Part shown: one piece after another, positions 51,987 through 60,835 of the stretch
Numbering within the stretch: the stretch's first letter is position 1
Layout: every line of letters starts with the position of its first letter
DNA from: Hyphomicrobiaceae bacterium
Lineage (GTDB): Bacteria; Pseudomonadota; Alphaproteobacteria; Rhizobiales; Hyphomicrobiaceae
Assembly: GCA_022844275.1 (NCBI GenBank)
Contig: JALHMB010000003.1
Location: 372,001 to 436,000 of the forward strand
DNA length: 64,000 nt
Direction of reading: 5' to 3'
Program-made: the position numbers and the translations under genes
Notes under the pieces: model-generated
Told to the model about the DNA's origin: nothing
The model's database searches: none
The model's input: the letters and a program-made list of their open reading frames with translations, nothing else

Positions 51987-54359
51987 CTAGCCGCAGGTTG
52001 AGTAGCCACAGTCGAGGCAGACATTGCAGCCTTCCTGCGGAAGAAATTGATTTCCCTGGCATTTTGGGCAGAGGCGACGGCCTCCCTGCGCCTGCATCGA
52101 CCGCGGGTTCCCCATGGGCGTCCAGGACGTACCCGCGGCTGCTGGGGCAGCAGCGGGCTCAACAGCCAAGGCCTTTGGCGGCGCTGGCGCATCCTGCCTC
52201 CCCCGGCTCTCCGGTAGGAGAAAGCCGATGCGGATCATATGGGCTTCGATGACCTCGCCGATGGCGGCGAGCAGGCTCGGGACGTACCGCCCGCCCATCC
52301 ACTGCCCACCCTGCGGATCGAACACGGCTTTCAGCTCCTCGACGACGAAGGTGACGTCGCCGCCGCGGCGGAAAACGGCACTGATCATACGGGTGAGCGC
52401 GACGGTCCAGGCGTAGTGCTCGAGGTTCTTGGTGTTGATGAAGATCTCGAAGGGGCGCCGACGGCCATCGCGCTCGATATCGTTCATCGTGACATAGATC
52501 GCGTGATCGCTCGCCTGCCACTTCAGCTTGTAGGTGAAGCCCGGCAGGACGGGATCGCGCTCGAGCGGCCGCGCCATGTAGACGACATCGCCCGTACGCG
52601 GCGTTGGTGCTGCGACTGGCGCCGGCGCGGATCCAGGTGCGGACGACGGCGCCGCCTCAAGCACCGCACCGGTCACCGCGTTCGGCCGATAGGTGGTGCA
52701 GCCCTTGAGGCCGAGTGCGTAAGCCTCGGTATAGATGCTCTCGAAGGCCTCGAAGGGTATGTCGACTGGGCAGTTGATCGTTTTCGAGATCGCACTGTCG
52801 ACGTGCTTCTGCAGCGCTCCCTGCATGGCGAGGTGGGCTGCCGGCGCCAGCATGTGCGCAGTAACGAACGCGGCCAGCAACGGCGCATCGACACCGGCGT
52901 GCTGGCGGAAGCGACGATAGGCATAGTCCTCGACCATCTCCTCGCTGAAACTGTCACCAGCACCGCGCACACGGCGCTTGTAGGAGAGATCGAAGATCGG
53001 CTCGATGCCGCTCGATACGTTGCCAGCAAGCAGCGAGATCGTGCCAGTCGGCGCGATCGACGTGAGACAGCCATTGCGAGTGCCATGCTTCGCGATTGCC
53101 AGGCGTACGTGCTCCGGCAGTCGCGCAACATTGGGCGCGGCGATGAAGGCTGCCGCGTCATAGAGCGGAAAAGCGCCCTTTTCCGCTGCGATCTCGGCGC
53201 TGGCGCTATAGGCAAGTGCCGCGATCTCACCCATGACCCGCTCGGCGAGCGCGCGCGCCTCGGGCGCATCATAGCGCAGGCCGCACATGGCGAGTGCATC
53301 ACCGAGGCCTGTGATACCGAGCCCGATGCGCCGTTTTGCCTTGGCCTCGCGGCGCTGCGCCTCCAGCGGATAATGCGAGAGGTCGATCATGTTATCGAGA
53401 AAGCGCACGGCGACCGGCACCAGTCCGGCGAGGCGCGTCTCGTCGATGTGCGCGATGGCCGTAAAGGGATCGCGGACGAGCGCCGCGAGATTGATCGAGC
53501 CGAGAAGGCACGCGCCGTAGGGCGGCAAGGGCTGCTCGCCGCACGGGTTGGTCGCGCGGATATTCTCGCAGTAGGCGAGGTTGTTCATGGCATTGACGCG
53601 ATCGATGAAGATCACGCCGGGCTCGGCATAATCGTACGTCGCGCGCATGATGCGCTCCCAGAGCGCACGCGCACGAACCGTGCGATAGACCGTGCCCTCG
53701 AAGGTCAGCGCCCAGGTGTCATCGCGCTCGACGGCCGCCATGAAGGCATCGGTGACCAGCACGGAGAGATTGAAATTCCTGAGGCGCGTCGCATCGGACT
53801 TCGCATCGATGAAGGCCTCGATGTCGGGATGGTCGCAGCGCATGGTGGCCATCATGGCGCCGCGCCGCTGGCCGGCCGACATGATGGTCTTACACATGGA
53901 ATCCCACACATCCATGAAGCTGACCGGGCCCGACGCGCCGGCGCCGACGCTCTTCACGAGCGCGCCCGACGGCCTCAGCGTCGAGAAGTCATGACCGATG
54001 CCGCCCCCCTTCTGCATGGTGAGGGCGGCTTCCTTGACGTTCTCGAAGATCGAGCTGAGATCGTCCGCGATCGGTCCCATGACAAAGCAGTTGAAGAGCG
54101 TGACATCGCGGCTCGAGCCGGCGCCCGCAATGATGCGACCGGCGGGCAGGAATTGGAAATCCGCGAGCGCGTCCTGGAAGCGCTTCTGCCACGCCTTGCG
54201 GACGCGCGCCTTCTCGACACTGGCGCTGGCCGCAGCCAGCCGCGCCCAGGTCTCCTCGACGCCCGCCTCGAGCGCCGTACCGTCAGCCGATTTCAGGCGA
54301 TATTTCGCATCCCAGATGAACCGGGAAATCGGCGGGATTTCTGTACGTTCGCTCGCCAT
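51987..54359 (-). CDS. nrdJ: Adenosylcobalamin-dependent (class II) ribonucleotide reductase
   Basis: A 790-residue B12-dependent reductase supplying deoxyribonucleotides, working with or without oxygen. It has C91 in the first catalytic-cysteine stretch TLFNCFVMGP, the radical-site motif NPCGEQPL with N271, C273 and E275, the LGSINLAAL segment and a C-terminal cysteine cluster (CPKCQGNQ, CNVCLDCGYSTCG) that may bind metal or act as the thiol relay. Many rhizobial NrdJ proteins are longer; this is the short single-chain form. Upstream lie a strong promoter and a LexA-type site. No cobalamin riboswitch is visible. Confidence 0.93.
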   Translation of the reverse strand: MASERTEIPPISRFIWDAKYRLKSADGTALEAGVEETWARLAAASASVEKARVRKAWQKRFQDALADFQFLPAGRIIAGAGSSRDVTLFNCFVMGPIADDLSSIFENVKEAALTMQKGGGIGHDFSTLRPSGALVKSVGAGASGPVSFMDVWDSMCKTIMSAGQRRGAMMATMRCDHPDIEAFIDAKSDATRLRNFNLSVLVTDAFMAAVERDDTWALTFEGTVYRTVRARALWERIMRATYDYAEPGVIFIDRVNAMNNLAYCENIRATNPCGEQPLPPYGACLLGSINLAALVRDPFTAIAHIDETRLAGLVPVAVRFLDNMIDLSHYPLEAQRREAKAKRRIGLGITGLGDALAMCGLRYDAPEARALAERVMGEIAALAYSASAEIAAEKGAFPLYDAAAFIAAPNVARLPEHVRLAIAKHGTRNGCLTSIAPTGTISLLAGNVSSGIEPIFDLSYKRRVRGAGDSFSEEMVEDYAYRRFRQHAGVDAPLLAAFVTAHMLAPAAHLAMQGALQKHVDSAISKTINCPVDIPFEAFESIYTEAYALGLKGCTTYRPNAVTGAVLEAAPSSAPGSAPAPVAAPTPRTGDVVYMARPLERDPVLPGFTYKLKWQASDHAIYVTMNDIERDGRRRPFEIFINTKNLEHYAWTVALTRMISAVFRRGGDVTFVVEELKAVFDPQGGQWMGGRYVPSLLAAIGEVIEAHMIRIGFLLPESRGRQDAPAPPKALAVEPAAAPAAAGTSWTPMGNPRSMQAQGGRRLCPKCQGNQFLPQEGCNVCLDCGYSTCG

Positions 54360-54394
54360 GCTGCCTGGGCGCTCCCATCCGGAGACAGGCCTTA

Positions 54395-54423
54395 TATATA
54401 GGCCACCTGGAACAAATGGTCAA
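54395..54423 (-). promoter_or_regulatory. Sigma-70-type promoter of nrdJ
   Basis: On the minus strand a -35 element TTGACC (54418-54423) is separated by exactly 17 bases from a -10 element TATATA (54395-54400), about 36 bases before the ATG. An inverted repeat GGCCT-N7-AGGCC (54389-54405) overlaps the -10 element and could be an operator, though it does not match the NrdR box well. Confidence 0.75.
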
Positions 54424-54428
54424 GGAAT

Positions 54429-54443
54429 GTTCTTCTTGTGTTC
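54429..54443. promoter_or_regulatory. LexA-type SOS box upstream of nrdJ
   Basis: GTTC-N7-GTTC (plus strand; GAAC-N7-GAAC on the transcribed strand), the direct-repeat operator known for LexA in alphaproteobacteria. It lies just upstream of the -35 element, about 70 bases from the nrdJ start, in the gap between plsC and nrdJ. SOS control of nrdJ is inferred. Confidence 0.6.
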
Positions 54444-54453
54444 CACGGCCGGA

Positions 54454-55248
54454 TCAGGCGACGGAACCGGCCTTTCCAGCTAGCTCGGCGAGGCGGGCAA
54501 CCGCCGTCGGCGGCAGAGGCGGGGCGTCCGGTGCAGCAGATGCTTCCTGCAGGAGACGATCGCTGGCAGCTTCGAGACGGGCTTCGAGAACCTGACGGAA
54601 TTCCTTGCGCGACAGACCCGGTGGGATGGGGTCGAGGATCTCGACGATGATCGTGCCCGGATAGCGCATGAGCTGGCGACGGGGCCAGTAAAGACCAGAG
54701 TTGAGCGCAAGCGGATAACAGGGCAGGGCCAGGCTCTCGTAGAGGGCGACATAGCCCGGCTTGTAGTCGGGGGCGGCACCGGGAGGGCGGCGCGTGCCCT
54801 CGGGAAAGATGAAGACCTCGCGGCCCTCGGCGGCGCGCTCCTTCGCATCCGCGACGAGCTTCTTGAGCGCAGCGCTTGCGCGGTCGCGGCTCAGGAGAAT
54901 GTGCCCGAACTTGAGACAGAACCAGCCGTAGAAGGGAATGTACTTCAGCTCTTCCTTGAGCACGATCGCGGGATCGTGGAAGAGCGGGATGAGCGCGAAC
55001 GTATCCCATGCCGACTGATGCTTCGACACGACGAGGCAGGCGCCGTCCGGCAGCTTCTCGCGACCGCGCACTTCCATGCGGGTGCCGCAGATGAAGCGCA
55101 GCAGCCACGTGCACGTGCGACCATGGATTTCGAGGCCCTTCATGGCCCACGAGCGCGGCGCGACGAACAACCAGCTCCCGAGCACCACGAACAGCGCCGT
55201 GACGACGTAGAAGACAACGAAATAGACGAGCGAGCGCGCCAGTATCAT
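54454..55248 (-). CDS. plsC: 1-acyl-sn-glycerol-3-phosphate acyltransferase
   Basis: A 264-residue membrane enzyme of phospholipid synthesis that adds the second acyl chain to lysophosphatidate. It has an N-terminal membrane helix (LVYFVVFYVVTALFVVLGSWLFV), the acyltransferase motif KHQSAWDT (HxxxxD), the FPEGTR motif and a downstream LPCYPLALNSG stretch. Usual length for PlsC. It precedes nrdJ on the same strand, but the SOS-like promoter in between suggests separate control. Confidence 0.92.
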   Translation of the reverse strand: MILARSLVYFVVFYVVTALFVVLGSWLFVAPRSWAMKGLEIHGRTCTWLLRFICGTRMEVRGREKLPDGACLVVSKHQSAWDTFALIPLFHDPAIVLKEELKYIPFYGWFCLKFGHILLSRDRASAALKKLVADAKERAAEGREVFIFPEGTRRPPGAAPDYKPGYVALYESLALPCYPLALNSGLYWPRRQLMRYPGTIIVEILDPIPPGLSRKEFRQVLEARLEAASDRLLQEASAAPDAPPLPPTAVARLAELAGKAGSVA

Positions 55249-55263
55249 GGTCCGGCGATCCGA

Positions 55264-55412
55264 TTAGGAACGCGCCTTCTTCCCCCTCCGCCGTGTGGGG
55301 AGGGGCTAGGGGTGGGGGGAACCCCTACCGCCGATGTTCTGCAATCCCCCCCTCCTAACCTCCCCCGCGTCGCGCCGGAAGGCGCGCCTCCGGCGCGGGG
55401 GGGAGTGACCGC
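55264..55412. repeat. GC-rich palindrome-containing intergenic region
   Basis: The roughly 200-base gap between plsC and the quinone oxidoreductase holds CCCCTCC/GGGGAGG-type inverted stretches, an AGGGGTGGGGGGAACCCCT dyad and a GCGCCGGAAGGCGCGCCTCCGGCGC dyad. It differs in sequence from copies A-D but looks like the same kind of element. Confidence 0.5.
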
Positions 55413-55452
55413 GTTGGAGGGTGACGCAAGCCTATCCATGTTTGGACGCTGC

Positions 55453-56451
55453 TTAGACCGTCAACACGATCTTGCCGACGTGCTGGCTCGTTTCCATGCG
55501 CTTGTGCGCTTCCGATGCCTGCGCGAGAGGGAAGGTCGAGTCCATCACGATCTTGATGCGGCCGGCATCGAGCAGCGGCCAGACCTGCTTTTCGAGCGCA
55601 CGAGCGAAGCGCGCTTTGACATCGCGCGTGCGGGGGCGCAGCGTCGAGCCGGTGAGCGTGAGACGTTTCATCATGAGGCGCGGCAGCGTGAACGTCGTCA
55701 TCGGCCCGGCGAGGGTCGCGATCTGCACAATGCGGCCATCCTCGGCGGCGGCGGCGATGTTCTTCTCGGTGTAGTCGCCGCCGACCATATCGAGCGTGAC
55801 GTCGATGCCGTGGCCGCCGGTCGCCTCCTTGATTGCCGCGACGAAGTCCTCGGTCTTATAGTTCACGGCGACGTCGGCACCGAGATCACGGCAGACCTGA
55901 CACTTGTCGGCGCTTCCTGCCGTCGCGACAACGCGGGCACCGAACGCCTTGGCGAGTTGTATGGCCGTGGTGCCGATGCCGCTCGTGCCACCGTGCACGA
56001 GGAACCAGTCACCCGCTTCGAGGCGGCCGCGCTCGAACACGTTGTTCCAGACCGTGAAGTAGGTCTCTGGCACACCACCGGCTTGAGCCATGGTGAGACC
56101 CTTCGGGATTGGCAGGGCCTGGACGTCCTCGGCGATGCAGTATTCGGCATAACCGCCGCCATTGACGAGCGCGCAGACCTTGTCGCCGACTTTCCAGCGC
56201 GCGACGCCGGGGCCGACAGCGGCGACCTCGCCGGCGATCTCGAGGCCGGGAAGCGGCGAATGTCCGGGCGGCGGCGGGTAGGCGCCCATGCGCTGCTGCA
56301 CGTCAGGGCGATTGACACCGGCTGCGGCGACCTTGACGAGGATCTGGCCGTGGCCGATCTGCGGCACGGGCATGGAGGTCGGCTGCAGAACCTCGGGGCC
56401 GCCTTTGCCATTGAGGGCGATGCCGGTCATTGTCGTTGGGATCAAGGACAC
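55453..56451 (-). CDS. NAD(P)H quinone oxidoreductase (zeta-crystallin/PIG3 type)
   Basis: A 332-residue medium-chain zinc-independent dehydrogenase. It has AGVNRPDVQQRMGAYPPPPG, the NADPH-binding GGTSGIGTTAIQLAKAFGARVVATAGS and a TLDMVGG stretch, as in PIG3-like NAD(P)H quinone oxidoreductases. The start is a GTG with GGAG upstream; an ATG seven codons later (56430) is also possible. Its function is likely quinone or electrophile detoxification. Confidence 0.87.
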   Translation of the reverse strand: MSLIPTTMTGIALNGKGGPEVLQPTSMPVPQIGHGQILVKVAAAGVNRPDVQQRMGAYPPPPGHSPLPGLEIAGEVAAVGPGVARWKVGDKVCALVNGGGYAEYCIAEDVQALPIPKGLTMAQAGGVPETYFTVWNNVFERGRLEAGDWFLVHGGTSGIGTTAIQLAKAFGARVVATAGSADKCQVCRDLGADVAVNYKTEDFVAAIKEATGGHGIDVTLDMVGGDYTEKNIAAAAEDGRIVQIATLAGPMTTFTLPRLMMKRLTLTGSTLRPRTRDVKARFARALEKQVWPLLDAGRIKIVMDSTFPLAQASEAHKRMETSQHVGKIVLTV

Positions 56452-56634
56452 AGCACATCTCCGTCACTGAGGGCTGGAATAGAGCGAGCAGAGCTTAAAG
56501 CAGGGCCTGCGCAGGGTGGCAAGCGGCGGCGCAGCAGCCGGTGCTTGCGCTGCACTAAAGCCATCGCCCAGGGGGTGCAGCTTGGATTAGGGTGGCGGCC
56601 GATTGATTTTGGCATGGTGGCAATAGGACAGTTC

Positions 56635-57273
56635 ATGTCTCCGACCGAAGCCCTCGGCTATATCGCGGCGATCCTCGTCCTCCTTACATTCTCGATGACA
56701 ACCATGGTGCACCTGCGCATCGTGGGCATCCTGAGCAATGTCTTCTTCATCGCCTACGGCTACCAGAGCAGCGCCTACCCGATCATGCTGCTGCACTTCA
56801 TTCTGCTCCCTCTCAACATTCTACGGCTCACCCAGCTCCTCGCGCTCGTGCGCAAGGTCGAGAATGCGAGCCAGGGCGAGATCAATATGGATTGGCTGAA
56901 ATCCGTGAGCACGCCGCGGCTCATCAAAGCGGGCGAGACGCTCTTCCGAAAAGGAGACATGGCGGACCGCATGATGTTCGTCATGTCGGGGGCCTTTCGC
57001 GTCGGCGATCTCGGCATCGAGATCGGCAAGGGCCAGTTCATCGGCGAGCTCGGCTTGCTCGCACCCGGCCAGACGCGCACGCAAACCGTGGAATGCGCAT
57101 CCGACAGCGAGGTGCTGGAGATCACCTACGAGCAGGCGAAATCGCTCTATTTCCAGAGTCCGAAGTTCGGCTTCTATCTTCTGCAGCTCGTGAGCCGCCG
57201 CCTGTTCGATGACGTGCAGCGCCTCGAGCAGGAGCTGAAGGCATGTCGCGCCGGTGTTAAGCAGCCCGCTTGA
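56635..57273 (+). CDS. Popeye-like membrane protein with cyclic-nucleotide-binding domain
   Basis: A 212-residue protein. Three short membrane segments (residues 1-75: ALGYIAAILVLLTFSMTTMVHLRIVGILSNVFFIAYGYQ, then YPIMLLHFILLPLNILRL) precede a cytoplasmic cNMP-type beta-barrel (ETLFRKGDMADRMMFVMSGAFRVGDLGIEIGKGQFIGELGLLAPGQTRTQTVECASDSEVLEITYEQAKSLY). The GQFIGELGLL and the following RTQTVE positions correspond to the phosphate-binding cassette, with a changed arginine context. The layout mirrors animal Popeye-domain proteins. AGGACA precedes the start. Confidence 0.8.
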   Translation: MSPTEALGYIAAILVLLTFSMTTMVHLRIVGILSNVFFIAYGYQSSAYPIMLLHFILLPLNILRLTQLLALVRKVENASQGEINMDWLKSVSTPRLIKAGETLFRKGDMADRMMFVMSGAFRVGDLGIEIGKGQFIGELGLLAPGQTRTQTVECASDSEVLEITYEQAKSLYFQSPKFGFYLLQLVSRRLFDDVQRLEQELKACRAGVKQPA

Positions 57274-57275
57274 GA

Positions 57276-58169
57276 TCAACCACCACCGACCTGCTGCAAA
57301 TGCTGCAGCAGCCGCGCCGCCGGTGCCGGCAGGCGCTCGACAACACGCGTGCAGATGACGAGACGGCGCAATGCCCAAGGTTCGGCGAGGCGGACGAGCG
57401 CAATGGCCATGGTGCGGCGGCAGCGTTTGGCGGCAGCCTCCGGAATGATGGCAATGCCGACACCCGTCTCGACCATGCGACAGATCTCGTCGAAGCCGCC
57501 GACGCCCACGCGGAGGCGCATGGATTTGCCGAGCCGCGCCGCATGGCCCGCCAGATGACGCTGCAAAGCACTCGCCCGCGTCAGACCGACGAACGGCTGC
57601 TCGATCACGTCGTGGAGGCGCACGCGGCGACGGGCAGCGAGAGGATCGCCCTTCGGAATGACCAGCACGAGACGGTCTTCGCGGAAGGGATGCGCACGCA
57701 CACCATCGGGCAGCGCAGCATCGTTCGCGATACCGATGTCAGCTGAGCCGGCAGCGATCGCCTCGGCAATGCTGGCGCTCTCGCGCTCCTCGAGATCGAC
57801 GCTGATGGTGGGGTTGGCTTTGAGGAAGGACGCGAGCGCGCGCGGCAGATGCTCGCTGACGGCGGCCGTGTTCGAAAGCACGTGCACGCTGCCACTGAGG
57901 CCACGCGCGAAGGCGCCGAGATCGCCACGCATGGACTCGACCTGTTGGGTGACAATGCGGGCATGATCGAGCAGGCACTGGCCGGCTGGCGTGAGCGCCA
58001 CGCCGCGACGGCCCCGCTTCAGAAGATCGACGCCGAGCGTCTCCTCCATGCCGCGGATGCGCGCACTGGCCGACGCGAGCGCCAGATGAGCGCGCTCCGC
58101 GCCATGCGTGATGCTGGCCGTATCGGCAATATGGAGGAACAGGCGAAGGTCGACGAGATCGAAGCGCAT
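57276..58169 (-). CDS. LysR-family transcriptional regulator
   Basis: A 297-residue LTTR: N-terminal winged helix with DLRLFLHIADTASITHGAERAHLALASASARIRGMEETLGVDLLKRGRRGVALTPAG, then a two-lobe effector domain (VLSNTAAVSEHLPRALASFLKANPTISVDL and following). It is divergent from the TSUP exporter at 58260, 90 bases apart, which suggests it controls that gene and itself. No clear T-N11-A box could be assigned. The effector is unknown. Confidence 0.92.
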   Translation of the reverse strand: MRFDLVDLRLFLHIADTASITHGAERAHLALASASARIRGMEETLGVDLLKRGRRGVALTPAGQCLLDHARIVTQQVESMRGDLGAFARGLSGSVHVLSNTAAVSEHLPRALASFLKANPTISVDLEERESASIAEAIAAGSADIGIANDAALPDGVRAHPFREDRLVLVIPKGDPLAARRRVRLHDVIEQPFVGLTRASALQRHLAGHAARLGKSMRLRVGVGGFDEICRMVETGVGIAIIPEAAAKRCRRTMAIALVRLAEPWALRRLVICTRVVERLPAPAARLLQHLQQVGGG

Positions 58170-58259
58170 GGCAGCTCTCCGGAGGCTTCGGATACAACGA
58201 AGGCAGAGTCCATATTCTCCAGATTGCGCTCTTAATGCCAGTGGGGCAGAAGGCGATGC

Positions 58260-59000
58260 ATGATCGACGCGAACGCCCTCTTCATTGCCGCCGTCTTTGT
58301 GATCGCCGGGCTCACCAAAGGCGTCATCGGCCTCGGACTGCCGACGATCTCCATGGGACTCCTGGCGCTCGTTATGCCGCCGGTGCAGGCAGCGGCCCTG
58401 CTCGCGCTGCCATCGTTCGTAACGAACTTCTGGCAGATGGCCGCGGGGCCGTCGCTCTGGACGGGAATCCGGCGCCTGTGGCCGATGATGGCGGGCGTGT
58501 GCCTCGGGACGTGGGCCGGCATGGGCCTCATGACGGGCGCGGGCGTTCGCAATGGCACGGCGCTGCTCGGCATTGCGCTCGCGCTCTATGCAGTGACCGG
58601 GCTCGCATCCTTGCGCTTGTCGATCGCACGCGAGCACGAAGCCTGGGCTGGGCCAGTGGTCGGCGCCGTGACAGGCCTTATCACCGCGGCGACGGGCGTG
58701 TTCGTCATTCCCGCCGTGCCCTATCTCCAGGCCATCGGCCTCGAAAAGGAGGAGCTGATCCAGGTGCTCGGCCTCTCCTTCACGGTCTCGACGGTAGCAC
58801 TGACCGTCAATCTCGCGGCAGACAACGCGCTCAGTTCTAGCCTTGCGGGTCCTGCACTCGGCGCGCTTGGCATGGCAGCACTCGGCATGTGGCTCGGGCA
58901 GGTGCTGCGGCTGCGGATGTCACCGCTAACTTTCCGGCGCTGCTTCTTTGCCGGACTGCTCGTGCTCGGCCTCTATCTGGCCGCCCGGGCGCTCTTGTAG
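58260..59000 (+). CDS. TSUP (TauE/SafE) family sulfite/sulfonate exporter-like permease
   Basis: A 246-residue membrane protein with about eight hydrophobic segments and internal pseudo-repeats: AGLTKGVIGLGLPTISMGLLALVM in the first half and GAVTGLITAATGVFVIPAVPYLQAIGLEKEELIQ in the second, as in TauE/SafE proteins. It probably moves a small organosulfur or sulfite anion. It is divergent from the LysR gene. Confidence 0.88.
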   Translation: MIDANALFIAAVFVIAGLTKGVIGLGLPTISMGLLALVMPPVQAAALLALPSFVTNFWQMAAGPSLWTGIRRLWPMMAGVCLGTWAGMGLMTGAGVRNGTALLGIALALYAVTGLASLRLSIAREHEAWAGPVVGAVTGLITAATGVFVIPAVPYLQAIGLEKEELIQVLGLSFTVSTVALTVNLAADNALSSSLAGPALGALGMAALGMWLGQVLRLRMSPLTFRRCFFAGLLVLGLYLAARALL

Positions 59001-59049
59001 TGGCTCAGGCAGCGCGCCCGACCAAAACACGTCCAGGAGATCTGCGCTT

Positions 59050-60615
59050 CTACCGGCTGGGCGCGGACATTCCGGCCACGCCCGGCATTGCTGGCGACAT
59101 GCGCGGCGCCAGGATATCGCGACGGACGATCCGGTTCCGCCCACCACCCTTGGCCAGCGACAGGGCTTCGTCCGCGACCTGCAGCAGCGGCTCGATCGAG
59201 TCGGGCGCCACGGTTGCACACCCTAGCCCAATGCTGAGCGTCGCCTCCACATGCCGGCCGCCGCCGAGATCGATCGGCGTCGCCGCAAAGGCCTGGCGCA
59301 CGCGCTCGGCTGCGCCTGAGGCCTCGGCAGGCGTACTGCCAGCGAGGAGCGCGGCGAACTCCTCGCCCCCTAGGCGGCCGACCATCACGCCGTCACCCAG
59401 TGTGTTGCGGATGACCGCGGCAAAGGTCTGTATCGCACGATCGCCGGCCCAATGCCCGTGCGTGTGGTTGATCTTCTTGATGTGATCGATGTCGAGCATG
59501 AGCACGGCGACGGGCGCCTGCACGCGCGCCGCCTCGGCAAGAAGGTGCCGCGCGCCGTCGGCGAATGCGTGCCGCGTAAGGAGGCCGCTCAGCACGTCAT
59601 AGGAGGCGAGCGAGTCGTAGCGCTGACGCAGCACATTGTGGGCCGCCATCGCGCTTGCGATGGTCAGCGGCGCGAGGCCCGTGAGCGTGACCGCGAGGCG
59701 GGCGGAGATGAGCGCATGGCCGTCATCTAGCTCCGGCCAGCCCGTGATCAGTCCGAGCGCGATGCCACCGAGCGTCCATATACCGACAAGTAGAGTCAGC
59801 ACCGCCGTCGCGAACACACTGTAGCCGAGACCGCACCAGACCAAGGCGACGAGCGGCAGGGCGAGCGCTCCCGGCCCGCCGACGAACGGCGCCGCGATGC
59901 ACGCGACGACGAGCGCGATACCGGGTGCCAGGGCGACATAATCGATCTGCCGCAAATCCGGACGGCTGGTGAGGTCATAGCGGCGGATCAGTTCGTCCGG
60001 CATGGTGAGTATCACCGGTACGATGGCGAGATAGTTCACCAACTCGCCGACGAGCCAATAGGCAAAGCCCGTGAACGGCGCACTGGCGAGCGCCTCCAGA
60101 TTGCCGAGAGTGCCAACGAGCGCCGCTGCGCCCGCTGCCGCAAGAAGGATGACCGCGAGGCGCAGCACAGCCATCGGACCAACGAGGCGCCGATCGTCCT
60201 CGCTTAGCCTGACGAGCAGCAAATAGCCGGCAACCACGCCGGAGATGCTTGCTGCCGTGAGGAGCAGGGTATTGACGAGGCTGTTTCCGGTCAGCAGGTC
60301 CGCGATCAAATAGGCCGCGACGGCCGCAGCCCAACCGGCGGGCGTCGCCAGATGCGGGAAGCGCACCATCAGGCCGAGCAGGATGGCGTTAGCCGGCGAG
60401 ATGGCCGCGAGCAGGTTGGCAGACCTGAGCGCGACGCCGAGGAGCGCAGTTATCAACACGATAGCGCCGACTACGGCCGCCGCCTCGATGTGGTCCCGCG
60501 TGGATCCACTCATACGAACCCGGCTCAAAAAATCGAGCGATCTTCCCTCAGCCATCGCGCTTCGCCTCGATACGCGCTCAGCGCCCCCCGCGGACGCAGA
60601 ATCTACTGTCGCCAT
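59050..60615 (-). CDS. MASE1-type membrane diguanylate cyclase
   Basis: A 521-residue protein. The N-terminal roughly 330 residues carry about eight membrane segments of MASE1 character (AAISPANAILLGLMVRFP, LLLTAASISGVVAGYLLL), then a C-terminal GGDEF domain (SYDVLSGLLTRHAFADGARH, DIDHIKKINHTHGHWAGDRAIQTFA, VGRLGGEEFAALL). The active site is GGEEF, compatible with c-di-GMP synthesis. I see no RxxD inhibitory site in the residues just before GGEEF. Several starts are possible; 60615 gives the longest form, 60555 and 60513 are alternatives. Confidence 0.9.
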   Translation of the reverse strand: MATVDSASAGGAERVSRRSAMAEGRSLDFLSRVRMSGSTRDHIEAAAVVGAIVLITALLGVALRSANLLAAISPANAILLGLMVRFPHLATPAGWAAAVAAYLIADLLTGNSLVNTLLLTAASISGVVAGYLLLVRLSEDDRRLVGPMAVLRLAVILLAAAGAAALVGTLGNLEALASAPFTGFAYWLVGELVNYLAIVPVILTMPDELIRRYDLTSRPDLRQIDYVALAPGIALVVACIAAPFVGGPGALALPLVALVWCGLGYSVFATAVLTLLVGIWTLGGIALGLITGWPELDDGHALISARLAVTLTGLAPLTIASAMAAHNVLRQRYDSLASYDVLSGLLTRHAFADGARHLLAEAARVQAPVAVLMLDIDHIKKINHTHGHWAGDRAIQTFAAVIRNTLGDGVMVGRLGGEEFAALLAGSTPAEASGAAERVRQAFAATPIDLGGGRHVEATLSIGLGCATVAPDSIEPLLQVADEALSLAKGGGRNRIVRRDILAPRMSPAMPGVAGMSAPSR

Positions 60616-60802
60616 TAGAGTAAATCACCGTTGAGACCGGTAGAGCAAACAGCCAGAACGATTAATGGTGGCCACAAATGGGCGCACCCCGCGGCAGGCC
60701 GATCACGGCCGACACGAGTCGGCGGCCATAGTCTGAATCGAGCACAAGCCGCATTTGTCATACCGGCGTCGTAGAAGTGCAGCATCCGCGACATCCGCCA
60801 AG

Positions 60803-60827
60803 CCTATTGGGAGCCGTCCTCAATAGG
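60803..60827 (+). promoter_or_regulatory. Hairpin overlapping the ribosome binding site
   Basis: CCTATTG (60803-60809) and CAATAGG (60821-60827) pair just upstream of the ATG at 60836, and the AGGAGA Shine-Dalgarno (60825-60830) begins inside the right arm. The stem could sequester it and affect translation. Extended pairing inside the loop (GGA with TCC) is possible. Confidence 0.5.
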
Positions 60828-60835
60828 AGACCAAA

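Noticed and set aside
52239-54401. A 720-codon plus-strand frame opposite nrdJ
   Set aside because: nrdJ has catalytic motifs on the minus strand; this frame lacks any and is the usual antisense shadow.
54360-54453. Cobalamin riboswitch or NrdR box ahead of nrdJ
   Set aside because: The gap of about 95 bases is too short for a cobalamin riboswitch and has no B12-box; the palindrome over the -10 does not match the 16-base NrdR consensus.
54901-57273. A very long open frame on the plus strand ending with the cNMP-binding protein
   Set aside because: The first two thirds lie antisense to plsC and the quinone oxidoreductase; only the final 213 codons have recognisable domains, with a ribosome binding site at 56635.
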